Notes under the pieces: generated by a model
What the model was told of the DNA's origin: nothing
The model's database searches: none
Seen by the model: only the letters and a program-made list of their open reading frames with translations
Translations under genes and position numbers: made by a program
Assembly: GCF_016863515.1 (NCBI RefSeq)
Contig: NZ_BOPA01000044.1
Location: 1-53,758 of the forward strand
Direction of reading: 5' to 3'
Origin: Micromonospora gifhornensis
GTDB taxonomy: Bacteria; Actinomycetota; Actinomycetes; Mycobacteriales; Micromonosporaceae
DNA: 53,758 nucleotides
In this document: one piece after another, positions 7,977 through 16,039 of the stretch
Numbering within the stretch: the stretch's first letter is position 1
How the letters are laid out: each line of letters starts with the position of its first letter

Positions 7977-9163
7977 CGGATCACCGGGTAGACGGCGGGC
8001 GTCGCGGGGTCGCTGTCCTGGTAGGGCGAGGTGCCCGTGACGTTGTCACCACGGTTGGCGTTGGGTCGCGGCTGCCGCGGCTGCCCGTCGCCGTACTTCT
8101 GCCGGACCCGCTGCTCATGGGTGGGTGCCGGGGCGGCCTGTGGGGAGCGACGCGACGCCATCTCCTTGCGCAGCACCGGGACGACCTCCTCGCCGAGCAG
8201 GTCGAGCTGTTCGAGAACCATCTTCAGCGGCATGCCGGCGTGGTCCATGACCCAGAGTTGGCGCTGGTAGTCGCCGAACATCTCCTGGAATTCGAGCGTC
8301 TTGTCGATGACCTGCTGCGGGCTGCCGACGCTCAGCGGGGTGCGCTCGGCGTACGTCTCCAGCGAGATGCTGTGGTCGTAGACCGGTGCCTCGTCGAAGT
8401 ACGGGCGGAAGGTGCGAAAGGCGTCCTGCGACCGGCGGGCGATGAAGGCCTGACCGCCCAGCCCGACGATCGCCTGCTCCTCGGTGCCGTGCCCGTAGTG
8501 GGCGAAGCGCCGCCGGTAGAGGTTGACGAGCGGCAGGAAGTGCCCGGTCGGAGCCAGGATGTTGTTGGCGAAGAAGCCGTTGCCGTAGTAGGCGGCCTGC
8601 TCGGCGATCTCCGGCGTACGGATCGAGCCGTGCCAGACGAAGGGCGGTACGTCGTCGAGCGGCCGAGGGGTCGAGGTGAAGCCCTGCAAAGCCGAGCGGT
8701 ACGAGCCCTCCCAGTCCACGACGTCCTCCCGCCACAGCCGGTGCAGCAGGTTGTAGTTCTCCAGGGCCAGCGGCAGCCCTTTACGGATGTCCTGACCGAA
8801 CCAGGGATAGACGGGAACGGTGTTGCCGCGACCGAGCGTGAGGTCCAGCCGGCCCTTGGCCAGGTGTTGGACCATCGCGTACTCCTCGGCGATGCGCACG
8901 GGATCGTTCGTGGTGATCAAGGTGACCGAGGTCGAGAGGATGATCCGCTTGGTCAGCGCGGCGACGTGGGCCAGGAAGGCCGCCGGGGAGGAGGAGAAGA
9001 ACGGCGGGTTGTGGTGCTCGCCGATCGCGAAGACGTCCAGACCGACTTCTTCGGCCTTTACCGCGATCCGGGTCAGGGCGTCGATGCGTTCCGCCTCGCT
9101 CGGTGTGGTGCCGGTGACCGGGTTCCGGGTGACGTCACTGACGGAGAAGATGCCGAACTGCAT
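7973..9163 (-). CDS. LLM-class FMN-dependent monooxygenase (CE1758-type)
   Basis: A bacterial-luciferase-like TIM-barrel monooxygenase of 396 residues. The start is MQFGIFSVSDVTRNP, with a GGAAAGG site nine bases upstream; a longer frame reaching 9232 runs into the operator and is unlikely. Family landmarks are FAIGEHHNPPFFSSSP, LSTSVTLITTNDPVR and RLDLTLGRGNTVPVYPWF. The C-terminal 50 residues are basic and disordered. It is first in an operon with MarR and an FMN reductase, which should supply its FMNH2. The substrate is unknown; family members oxidise small organics. Confidence 0.92.
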   Translation of the reverse strand: MQFGIFSVSDVTRNPVTGTTPSEAERIDALTRIAVKAEEVGLDVFAIGEHHNPPFFSSSPAAFLAHVAALTKRIILSTSVTLITTNDPVRIAEEYAMVQHLAKGRLDLTLGRGNTVPVYPWFGQDIRKGLPLALENYNLLHRLWREDVVDWEGSYRSALQGFTSTPRPLDDVPPFVWHGSIRTPEIAEQAAYYGNGFFANNILAPTGHFLPLVNLYRRRFAHYGHGTEEQAIVGLGGQAFIARRSQDAFRTFRPYFDEAPVYDHSISLETYAERTPLSVGSPQQVIDKTLEFQEMFGDYQRQLWVMDHAGMPLKMVLEQLDLLGEEVVPVLRKEMASRRSPQAAPAPTHEQRVRQKYGDGQPRQPRPNANRGDNVTGTSPYQDSDPATPAVYPVIR

Positions 9164-9227
9164 GGTGATGCCTTTCCGGGTTGGTGGGGTCTGACGGCGG
9201 CTCACGGCGCGCCCACCGACCTCAACG

Positions 9228-9245
9228 TACATGACGAGTCATGTA
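9228..9245. promoter_or_regulatory. MarR-type operator, copy 1
   Basis: TACATGAC-GA-GTCATGTA is a perfect 8+2+8 palindrome, 65 bases upstream of the monooxygenase start. Its size and its gene context fit a MarR dimer site. The flanking ATTTCGG is also shared with copy 2. Confidence 0.8.
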
Positions 9246-9333
9246 TTTCGGCAGCCGGTGCGGCTGGGTCCAGAACGGTGATGCCGGGACGGTGGGCAGG
9301 GTCGTCCACCGCCCCGGCGACGGCAGGCCGGGC

Positions 9334-10188
9334 TCAGGCGACGCGGGAACCCAGCAGTTCGGCGCGCAGCGCGTCGAGTTGCTCGTCGGTGTCACTGGCG
9401 ACCCGGCGCAGGATCTCCACCGCGTCCTGCCCGACCGGTGCCCGACTGGGGGCAGGCTCCTCGGTGGCGAGGCGGACCACCCAGGCCGCCGCGTCCACGG
9501 CAGGCAGCCCGGAACCCTGCATGCCGTTGAGCGCGTCCTTGAAGGCGGCGAAGTTCTCGCCGTACAGATCTCGCTGCTGCGCGGTGAAGCTCTCGGTGAC
9601 GCGGTCCAGCGCCGCAGCGGTCTTGGCCGGTCCGCCGGTGAGCATGTTTCCGGCCTGGGCGATCACCACGTCGACCCCGAACGGACGCAGTTCGTTGCGG
9701 TAGACGTCGGCGATCGCCTCGAGCGCGGCCTTGGTCGCGCTCGACGGTCCGTTGAACTGCAACGGGAAGCGACCGGTCATCGCGCCGATCAGCACGATCC
9801 GCCCCCGGGCGGTGCGCAGCAACGGCAGGAAGGCATTTGTCGCCGAGATGGTGCCGAAGACGTTGACGTCGAACTCCCGGCGTATCTCCGCGATGGGCAG
9901 CACCTCCAGCGGGCCCGGGGTGAGGATGCCGGCGTTGTTGATCAGGATGTCCAGGCCATGGTCGCCCACGGCCTCGGCAACCTCGTCCGCCCAGGCACGG
10001 ACGGCCGAATCGTCGGCGACGTCGACGACGCTGAGGTTGACACCCGGCTCGTCCGCGAGACCGCCGGCCTCCTCCATCGAAAGCGCGGTCCCGTAGACCG
10101 TGTAGCCCGACGCGGCGAACTGCAGCGCGAGCTCACGCCCCAGGCCGCTCGCGGCACCGGTGACAGCGACGGTCCGAAGCTCAGACAT
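9334..10188 (-). CDS. SDR-fold protein with degenerate catalytic residues
   Basis: A 284-residue Rossmann protein of the short-chain dehydrogenase family. The cofactor motif TGAASGLG (residues 10-17), the NNAG motif (84-87) and the structural Asn in FDVNVFGT (N109) are intact. The catalytic Tyr of YxxxK is Ser149 (sequence GPSSATK, K153 kept), and the catalytic Ser 13 residues earlier is Ala136 (LIGAMTG). Two of the four catalytic residues are therefore missing, so ordinary SDR chemistry is doubtful; NAD(P)-dependent sensing or an altered reaction is possible. The ATG at 10188 was chosen over one at 10197, which is too close to the GGGGAAAGG site. Confidence 0.88.
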   Translation of the reverse strand: MSELRTVAVTGAASGLGRELALQFAASGYTVYGTALSMEEAGGLADEPGVNLSVVDVADDSAVRAWADEVAEAVGDHGLDILINNAGILTPGPLEVLPIAEIRREFDVNVFGTISATNAFLPLLRTARGRIVLIGAMTGRFPLQFNGPSSATKAALEAIADVYRNELRPFGVDVVIAQAGNMLTGGPAKTAAALDRVTESFTAQQRDLYGENFAAFKDALNGMQGSGLPAVDAAAWVVRLATEEPAPSRAPVGQDAVEILRRVASDTDEQLDALRAELLGSRVA

Positions 10189-10250
10189 GGCGAGCATCCT
10201 TTCCCCGATTCGTTGTGCCGATCCGTGGTGGACCGGCACTCCCCCCAACA

Positions 10251-10268
10251 TTCATGACTCGTCATGTA
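10251..10268. promoter_or_regulatory. MarR-type operator, copy 2
   Basis: TTCATGAC-TC-GTCATGTA repeats the palindrome of 9228-9245 with one arm mismatch. It lies 63 bases upstream of the SDR start, almost the same distance as copy 1 from its gene, and shares the flanking ATTTCGG. Confidence 0.75.
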
Positions 10269-10407
10269 TTTCGGATGACGGTCGTCGGTCGGCCGCCCTT
10301 CTCGGCTCAGCCACGAGCACGAGACCTCTGAACCGTTTTCAGTCTGGCTGCGTGTAGATGCCGAGCGGCTTTGAAGGCGCTTAAACCAGGAGAAAACGGA
10401 GAGAACA

Positions 10408-11325
10408 GTGTCGCGAAAGAGTGCTTTGTCCGTTGTTGTGCTGATGGCGGTCGGTGCCGCGCTGGCCGCCTGCGACTCGACCCCGAGCACCCCCGCCCCG
10501 CAGTCCAGCGCAGTCGGACAGGGCGGGACCACCCCCGCTACGGTGCCCGGCGAGGGCGCTGCCGGGCTCTCCCTGCTCACCGGCACCGCCCGAGGCAACA
10601 ACTCCCCCGCCAACACCGGGGACTGGGCGGTGCCGAACGGCGGCGTACCGAAGGGTGCGGTGGCCCGGGCCGCGGCAAAGTGGGTTCAGCTCACCGCGAG
10701 CAGAGCCGGCGACCTCGACCCGGTCGTGGTGAACGGCGCCCGGCTGACCCTCTACCGCTTCGACAACGACAGCAACAGGCCGTCGAAGTCGAACTGCAAC
10801 GGCGACTGCGCGGCCACCTGGCCCCCGGTGACCATCGCCCCCGGCGGCACGATCTTCGTCGCCGGGGTCGAGCAGTCGGCGATCGGCACCGTACGGCGGG
10901 ACGACGGCCGGCTTCAGGTCACCATCAACGGCTGGCCGGTGTACCGGTTCGCCCGCGACACCCAGCCCGGTGAAACCCTCGGGCAGGGCGTCGGCGGCAC
11001 CTGGTTCGGCATCACCCCGAACGGTCAGAAGGCCGGCGGTGCGGACACCCCGCGGGACGGCGGGTCGAACGTTCCACCGGCGACCGGCGTCACCCTCTTC
11101 GACGACGCCAACTTCAGCGACCTCGGCCCGTCCCAGGGGGTCGCCGGCAGCGGTTGCCGAAACGTCGGCCGGGTCGGTGTCGCCTCCTCGCTGATCACGT
11201 CGGGTTCGCTCAAGCTCTGGTCCGGGCCGGACTGCACCGGCCGCTCGGTCGTGGTGAACGGCGACGTCGCCGACCTCGCCTCGATCAACTTCGACGACAC
11301 GGTCGCCTCCGTCCTCTTCGGCTGA
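10408..11325 (+). CDS. Lipoprotein with COG4315 repeats and a crystallin-like C-terminus
   Basis: A 305-residue protein starting at a GTG behind a GGAGAG site. The signal peptide ends in the lipobox LAAC (Cys22), so it is anchored outside the membrane. Residues about 75-210 hold two secreted repeats of the PF03640/COG4315 type: LTLYRFDNDSN with CNGDCAATWPP, then WPVYRFARDTQPG. The last 75 residues (from about 228) look like a beta/gamma-crystallin unit (TLFDDANFSD, KLWSGPDCTG, ASINFDDTVASV). The COG4315 family is uncharacterised, and a role at the cell surface is all that can be said. A hairpin terminator follows at 11343-11382. Confidence 0.85.
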   Translation: MSRKSALSVVVLMAVGAALAACDSTPSTPAPQSSAVGQGGTTPATVPGEGAAGLSLLTGTARGNNSPANTGDWAVPNGGVPKGAVARAAAKWVQLTASRAGDLDPVVVNGARLTLYRFDNDSNRPSKSNCNGDCAATWPPVTIAPGGTIFVAGVEQSAIGTVRRDDGRLQVTINGWPVYRFARDTQPGETLGQGVGGTWFGITPNGQKAGGADTPRDGGSNVPPATGVTLFDDANFSDLGPSQGVAGSGCRNVGRVGVASSLITSGSLKLWSGPDCTGRSVVVNGDVADLASINFDDTVASVLFG

Positions 11326-11342
11326 CCCCTCCGCTGCTTCAC

Positions 11343-11382
11343 CGGGTGTGCCGGCTCCGCCTCGCGCGGGCCGGCACACCCG
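11343..11382. terminator. Hairpin terminator
   Basis: Perfect 12-bp arms CGGGTGTGCCGG (11343-11354) and CCGGCACACCCG (11371-11382) followed by TTTGT. It lies just after the lipoprotein stop and before the protease gene. Confidence 0.8.
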
Positions 11383-11444
11383 TTTGTGGTGCCCGGCCTC
11401 CTGACCGGGGCGGCCGGCAAGCTCAACGAGAAAGGTGCCCGAGA

Positions 11445-12851
11445 GTGGGAAATCGGATCAACGGGGTGGCGGTGCTGCTGGCGGCGGTACTGCTCGCGGG
11501 GTGCGCCCGGTCGGTGGCCGGCACCGCCGAGACCGAGCAGTGGAGCCCGACCCGGGCTGCCGGACTGGAGATCACCTCGGGCCAGAGCGGTCCCCGACCC
11601 GGTGTGCCCGACACCGGACTGACCGCGGTGAACGGCGACGGCGGCGAGATCGACCGCCTCGCGTTGAACGCGGTCGAGGACGTGCAGCGCTACTGGGCGC
11701 AGGAGCTGCCGGCAACCTTCGGCGTACCGTTCGCGCCGGTCCGGCGTCTGTTCTCGTACGACTCGACCGGTCCCGGACCGGTCGTCTGCGGCACCGACAC
11801 GACGGGCCTGGTCAACGCCTTCTACTGCCCGGCGGAGGACACGGTCGCCTGGGACCGGGGCGAACTACTGCCCACCCTGGCCGACACCTTCGGCACGATG
11901 TCGGTGGTGGCGGTGCTGGCCCACGAGTTCGGCCACGCCGTGCAGTTCCGGCTGGGCGTCGGCGGGTCGACCAGTTCGATCGTGCGGGAACAGCAGGCCG
12001 ACTGTTACACAGGCGCCTTCTTCCGCTGGCTCGCCGAGGGAAACGGGCCGCACTACCGACTCGCCACCGGCCCGGGCCTCAACCAGGTCCTCGGCACCCT
12101 CTTCTTCATCCGCGACTCGACGGAGGTCGGCTTCGACACCGACGGCGCGCACGGCAACGCCTTCGACCGGGTCTCGGCCTTCCAGTTCGGGTTCGGTGAC
12201 GGGTCCGGTCGCTGCGCCCGGATCGACGAGACGGAGGTACGCGGGCGGATCACCCAGCAGTCGGCGGCTGCGGTGGTCCCCGGTGACGACGGCAACCTGC
12301 CGGTCGACGACCCGGACGCGCTGGCGGCCCTGCTGTCGACACTGCGGGCGGCGTTCGGGCCGAACACCGCCCCGATCGTCGGCACGACCGTCGCAGACTG
12401 CCCCGAGGGCGGCCGTACCGCGCCGGTGTCGTACTGCCCGGCGACGGGCACGCTCGGGCTGGACCTCGCCGGGCTGGCCGCGATCGGCACGGCCCGGTCC
12501 GACGGGGGTGACGGGATCGGGGACTTCGCGGCCTTCGCCGAGATCGCCTCCAGGTACGCGCTCGCCGTGCAGCAGGCCGCCGGGCTGCCGTTGCGCGGTG
12601 TCGCTGCGGCGGGGCGCACGGCCTGCCTGACCGGATTCTGGGCGGGGACGATCACGGCCGGGCGGGGTGCCCCGCTGGCCCTGTCCCCGGGGGACCTGGA
12701 CGAGGCGGTGGCGGAGATGCTCGCCCCGGAGAGCCTGATCGCCGCCGACGTCGACGGCCGCAGCATCCCGTCCGGTTTCGCCCGGGTGCAGGCGTTCCGG
12801 GAGGGCTTTGCCGCCGCCGACCCGGCGGCCTGCGCCGACCTGTTCCGGTAA
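11445..12851 (+). CDS. Lipoprotein neutral zinc metallopeptidase
   Basis: A 468-residue protein. The GTG at 11445 has a GAAAGG site upstream and starts a lipoprotein signal with lipobox LLAGC (Cys22). The active-site motif is HEFGH (H160, E161, H164), with the downstream EQQADCYTGAF segment and the DRVSAFQFGF motif typical of the YpfJ/neutral zinc metallopeptidase family (PF04228). The enzyme should act outside the membrane. A longer frame upstream to 11154 overlaps the preceding gene and is a shadow. The C-terminal half, after residue 250, is less conserved and may bind substrate. The gene is separated from the convergent anti-sigma gene by a strong hairpin. Confidence 0.9.
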   Translation: MGNRINGVAVLLAAVLLAGCARSVAGTAETEQWSPTRAAGLEITSGQSGPRPGVPDTGLTAVNGDGGEIDRLALNAVEDVQRYWAQELPATFGVPFAPVRRLFSYDSTGPGPVVCGTDTTGLVNAFYCPAEDTVAWDRGELLPTLADTFGTMSVVAVLAHEFGHAVQFRLGVGGSTSSIVREQQADCYTGAFFRWLAEGNGPHYRLATGPGLNQVLGTLFFIRDSTEVGFDTDGAHGNAFDRVSAFQFGFGDGSGRCARIDETEVRGRITQQSAAAVVPGDDGNLPVDDPDALAALLSTLRAAFGPNTAPIVGTTVADCPEGGRTAPVSYCPATGTLGLDLAGLAAIGTARSDGGDGIGDFAAFAEIASRYALAVQQAAGLPLRGVAAAGRTACLTGFWAGTITAGRGAPLALSPGDLDEAVAEMLAPESLIAADVDGRSIPSGFARVQAFREGFAAADPAACADLFR

Positions 12852-12855
12852 CCAC

Positions 12856-12890
12856 ACCGGCCGGGGCCCGCTACGGGTGCCCCGGCCGGT
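12856..12890. terminator. Bidirectional hairpin terminator
   Basis: Perfect 12-bp arms ACCGGCCGGGGC (12856-12867) and GCCCCGGCCGGT (12879-12890) between the convergent protease and anti-sigma genes. Confidence 0.85.
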
Positions 12891-12905
12891 AACTGGTGCC
12901 GACGC

Positions 12906-13634
12906 CTACAGCGCCACGTCGGCGTACGTCTTGCCGTCGGTGTTCTCCACCCGGACCGCGACCACCTCGGACGGCGCGATCAGGGCACTGCCGTCCAGCG
13001 AGACGCCCTCGGTCTCGCCCTTCGCGGAGACCAGCCAACTGCCGGCCAGGATGGTGCTGCCGTCCCGACCGACGACGATCAACCGACAGCGTTCCCCGGC
13101 CGGTATACCGAGAACCGCCGCGTTGACCCGGACCCAGCCCTCGGACGGCGCCACCGCGACCGTCATGCGCACACCGGTGTCCGGGTCCAGTGCGGTGGCG
13201 AACCGGGTCCCCGGGGCGGCGGGAGTGGCGGACACGGCCGGGGTCGGCCCGGCGGCGACCTGCGCGGCCGCACCGTCGGCCGAGCGCCCCACCATCACGC
13301 CGGCCGAGACGGAGGCGGCGACGGCCGCAGCCGCAGCCACCGCGATCAGACTGGTCCGGCGCTGCCGCTGCTCCCGCGACTCCGACCGGATCTGCCGGAG
13401 GGTGCGTTGCAGCAGCAGGTCACCGCCCTCGGGCGGTCCTTCCAGCAGCATCGCGTCGGGTACCGCCTCCAACGCCATCTCGTACTCCCGTAGGGACTCG
13501 ACCTCGTCGCGGCACTCCGCGCAGCCGGTCAGGTGCTCCTCGATCTGTCGGACCTGCTCGGCGTCGAGCGTCTGCATGAGATATCCGCCGATGTCAACGT
13601 GTTCATCGGCCGGGTGCGACGAGTTTGTGCTCAT
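12906..13634 (-). CDS. Anti-sigma factor with zinc-finger (zf-HC2) domain
   Basis: A 242-residue protein. The N-terminal domain has the zinc motif HLTGCAEC (His-x3-Cys-x2-Cys) of ZAS-type anti-sigma factors. A single membrane helix follows (about residues 93-112, SLIAVAAAAAVAASVSAGVM). The outer C-terminal domain (about 140-242) resembles anti-sigma-K (RskA-type) beta domains. Its start overlaps the stop of the ECF sigma gene (ATGA), so the two are co-translated. It should hold the sigma factor inactive at the membrane until a signal, likely proteolysis or oxidation, releases it. Confidence 0.92.
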   Translation of the reverse strand: MSTNSSHPADEHVDIGGYLMQTLDAEQVRQIEEHLTGCAECRDEVESLREYEMALEAVPDAMLLEGPPEGGDLLLQRTLRQIRSESREQRQRRTSLIAVAAAAAVAASVSAGVMVGRSADGAAAQVAAGPTPAVSATPAAPGTRFATALDPDTGVRMTVAVAPSEGWVRVNAAVLGIPAGERCRLIVVGRDGSTILAGSWLVSAKGETEGVSLDGSALIAPSEVVAVRVENTDGKTYADVAL

Positions 13635-14278
13635 GAGGCAGGCCGTTCCGCTTCGACCGGGCGCTTTGCGATGTCGCGCAGCGCGCGGAGTGCGTAGTAG
13701 GAGCGTGACTTGACCGTTCCCGGCGGGATGTTCAACGCCTTGGCGGCTTCCGCGACTGTACTCCCCAGTAGGTACACCTGCTCCAACACCTCACGGTGTT
13801 CGGTGGAGAGCTGGTTGAGGGCGTCCATCACCACCATCGAGTTGACCACCTGGTCGGCGTGGTCGCGTTGGATGGCGACGTCGGTGGGCGACTCCGGCAC
13901 CTCGGTGGGCCGGGCCCGACGGGCGCGCACCTGGTCGGTGACGATGTTGCGGACCACTGTCAGCAGCCAGCCGCGTACCGATCCCTTGCCGTTGACCAGG
14001 CTGTCCGGATGCCGCCAGGCCCGAACCAGAGCCTCCTGCACCACGTCCTCGGCCGCCGCCCGGTCCCGGGTCAACTGCGACGCGTACGCGAGCATCGCCC
14101 GCCCGTGCTCGTGGAACAGCGACCGCACCAACGCCTCGTCCGCCACCTCCCGGCGTCGGTCGCCCCGCAGCCCGGCCACCGACCGCACCTTCGGCCGCCC
14201 CGGCGTCGACGATCCAGGTTCCTCGGGTTCCGGCGACGAAGGCCTCGACCAACCCCGACGGGTTATCGGCCTGGTCAT
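13631..14278 (-). CDS. ECF RNA polymerase sigma factor
   Basis: A 215-residue sigma-70 protein. After a basic, Pro-rich N-terminal extension (about 45 residues) come region 2 (LFHEHGRAMLAYASQLTRDR, EDVVQEALVRAWRH) and region 4 (LNQLSTEHREVLEQVYLLG, AKALNIPPGTVKSR). The ATG at 14278 follows a GGGGGGA site; an upstream in-frame ATG at 14350 lacks one. It forms a translationally coupled pair with the zf-HC2 anti-sigma factor, so it probably runs a stress regulon, most like the SigK/SigL types. The target promoters are not visible. Confidence 0.94.
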   Translation of the reverse strand: MTRPITRRGWSRPSSPEPEEPGSSTPGRPKVRSVAGLRGDRRREVADEALVRSLFHEHGRAMLAYASQLTRDRAAAEDVVQEALVRAWRHPDSLVNGKGSVRGWLLTVVRNIVTDQVRARRARPTEVPESPTDVAIQRDHADQVVNSMVVMDALNQLSTEHREVLEQVYLLGSTVAEAAKALNIPPGTVKSRSYYALRALRDIAKRPVEAERPAS

Positions 14279-14636
14279 GTCGTTCCCCCCTGGGCCTCCG
14301 ACGGCGTCGGAGAAACGGCGGCAGCACGGGTGGTCGCCATCACGGACCACACCCCCCGTGCCCGCCTCGGCCGGCCGGGCCGGGTCACCGCACGCGGTAG
14401 AGACGCGTCCGGCGGCACGAGCGGTAGCAACAGCCTGCGGACGGAAGAACAGGTCATTTTCGTACCAATCTCACGAAACGAGGACGAGCCGATCAGCCCG
14501 GTGGTCGGGCGGGGAGCCGATCGGGCGCGCGAGGCCGCCGCGGGTGTCAGGCACAGCCCGCGTACGCCGATGTCAAAAGCACCGTCGGGCCGGCGAACCC
14601 TGGCCGCGGTGGATGGGGAACCCGCTGGTCTCACCC

Positions 14637-14681
14637 GGTCGGGGCCGCGTGGCTGGCCCCCCTCGCCGGGCGGCCCCGACC
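14637..14681. terminator. Strong hairpin
   Basis: Perfect 12-bp arms GGTCGGGGCCGC (14637-14648) and GCGGCCCCGACC (14670-14681) with a 21-base loop. It lies 16 bases after the stop of the minus-strand mini-frame and is otherwise without a partner gene. Confidence 0.75.
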
Positions 14682-14696
14682 GGAGCGCAACGGGAA

Positions 14697-14744
14697 TCAG
14701 CCGAGGCTGTTCCCGGTCTGGGTGTCGACGTGGTAGCTAGCCAT
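14697..14744 (-). CDS. Possible 15-residue peptide gene
   Basis: The frame reads MASYHVDTQTGNSLG and then stops. It has an AGGAGCGG ribosome site ten bases upstream, 13 of 14 sense codons after the start end in G or C, and a 12-bp hairpin lies 16 bases after the stop. A longer open minus-strand frame (ending PGNPDPFGAVQQDRSGYQHG) stops across this start codon and could couple its translation. No family is recognised. It could be a leader peptide or a small secreted or signalling peptide, or chance. Confidence 0.3.
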   Translation of the reverse strand: MASYHVDTQTGNSLG

Positions 14745-14914
14745 GCTGGTATCCGCTCCTGTCCTGCTGGACTGCTCCGAAGGGGTCCGGATTGCCCGGC
14801 ACGGTCAGCGCCACCGGCGTTGACACCACCCACACGGTTACCGACACGCAGCGGTTCACACAGTTCGACGGCGAGGCCGGAAAGTGGTCGGCACCACAGC
14901 CGGACGGCACATCT

Positions 14915-14935
14915 GAACCGGTTCGCGACCGGTTC
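14915..14935. terminator. Inverted repeat after the DUF1996 gene
   Basis: GAACCGGT-TCGCG-ACCGGTTC has perfect 8-bp arms and lies 37 bases past the DUF1996 stop. It is either a weak terminator or an operator for the downstream mini-frame. Confidence 0.45.
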
Positions 14936-14971
14936 CGTGTGCTTGCCGAGCCGACGGAGGAGGCTCGGTCG

Positions 14972-16039
14972 TCAGCTGCGAAGTGCCGGCCCAGACGCTG
15001 CGGACTGCTCGTCGACGCAGGTCCGGCCGCTGTTCAGGCAGCCGACCACCCGCGCCATCAGCTCGTCCGGCATGAGGTTGACGAAGAACGCGTGATCGGT
15101 GAGGGGGCTGTTGCGTTGCCCGTCGAACGCGTCGATCTGGAACCGCTTGCCGGTCGGCAGGTCGTAGGCGGCGACCAGGCGCAACTGCGGCACCGGGAAG
15201 GTGCCCTTCGGGCAGCCGCCGTCCACCGTCGGGAAGACGAGGTGCGCCCGGTGGTCGGGGGTGTCCAGGTGGCGACCGTCCCAGCAGCTCGGGAAGTCGT
15301 GGATGCGGACCACCTGGTCGCCCGGCGGGCAGACCGGATAACTGGTGGTACGCCGGTCAGGCGTACTGTCGCAGGTCCAGGTGGCCCGCGCCCGCGCGCC
15401 GCCGTTGGTGATCGCCGCAGCGTCACCGACGGTGCCCCGCAGCAGGCGCGGCATCGGCACGACGTTGCCCTGCGGGTTGCCCCGGTAGGTCAGGGTGAAC
15501 GCGCTCGGCACCTGGATCCGCCCACCGTGCCCGTCGGTCGGGCCGTCGTACCCGCCGGTCGGGCCGTCGTGCCCATCGGCGGGTTCTTCGTCGACCAGGC
15601 GCAGCACCGGCCAGAAGTACGTCGACAGGTCGCCGTTGCGGCAACTGGTCTCGCCGTCGGCCAGGCTCTCGATGGTGGAGTCGACATCGGTGGAGAGGTT
15701 GCCGACGTAGTCGTGCACGTGGTGGGCGGGGCCGGGGTAACCGGGCGCGGAGACCACGTTCACGGTGTTGCGGTGGCCGTTCTCGTTGCGACCGCAGTCC
15801 CAGGTGTAGCTTCCGGTCGCGGCACCGACGGCCGGCACCGGCTGGGTGAGGTTCGGTGGTACGGCGTCGATGTCGACGAAGTCGGCGCCCAACCGGGCCG
15901 CGATCCCGGTGCCCGCCGGTGCCCCACCGAGGTTGACGCCACAGCCGGCGACCAGACCCAGCCCGGCTCCGATCAGCGCCATCTCCAGCGTCATCACCAG
16001 GGCGTACGCCCGCCGCCGAGCCATCCCCGCCTTGCTCAT
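14972..16039 (-). CDS. DUF1996 domain lipoprotein
   Basis: A 355-residue exported protein with a lipobox LVAGC near Cys33. From about residue 50 it carries the DUF1996 domain (PF09362): DFVDIDAVP, HHVHDYVGN, and the hallmark FPSCWDGRHLDTPDHRAHLVFP region, ending in a FPVPQLRLVAAYDLP strand. DUF1996 is known mainly from fungal and actinobacterial secreted proteins and has no assigned function. An inserted loop near residue 155 repeats DGHDGPTGGYDGPTDGHGG. An alternative start at MARRR (15 bases in) is possible; both keep the signal peptide. It is probably a cell-surface protein. Confidence 0.85.
   Translation of the reverse strand: MSKAGMARRRAYALVMTLEMALIGAGLGLVAGCGVNLGGAPAGTGIAARLGADFVDIDAVPPNLTQPVPAVGAATGSYTWDCGRNENGHRNTVNVVSAPGYPGPAHHVHDYVGNLSTDVDSTIESLADGETSCRNGDLSTYFWPVLRLVDEEPADGHDGPTGGYDGPTDGHGGRIQVPSAFTLTYRGNPQGNVVPMPRLLRGTVGDAAAITNGGARARATWTCDSTPDRRTTSYPVCPPGDQVVRIHDFPSCWDGRHLDTPDHRAHLVFPTVDGGCPKGTFPVPQLRLVAAYDLPTGKRFQIDAFDGQRNSPLTDHAFFVNLMPDELMARVVGCLNSGRTCVDEQSAASGPALRS

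Larger units (their letters stand above)
14279..14971. other. Intergenic region, 690 bases
   Basis: No conventional gene is supported here. The region contains a possible 15-codon frame (14697-14744) followed by a 12-bp hairpin (14637-14681), and an 8-bp inverted repeat (14915-14935) just after the DUF1996 gene. The rest carries only open frames expected from high GC. Confidence 0.5.

Noticed and set aside
14573..14833. 86-residue minus-strand frame
   Set aside because: No ribosome site, low-complexity composition and it overlaps the hairpin; it looks like GC-rich noise.
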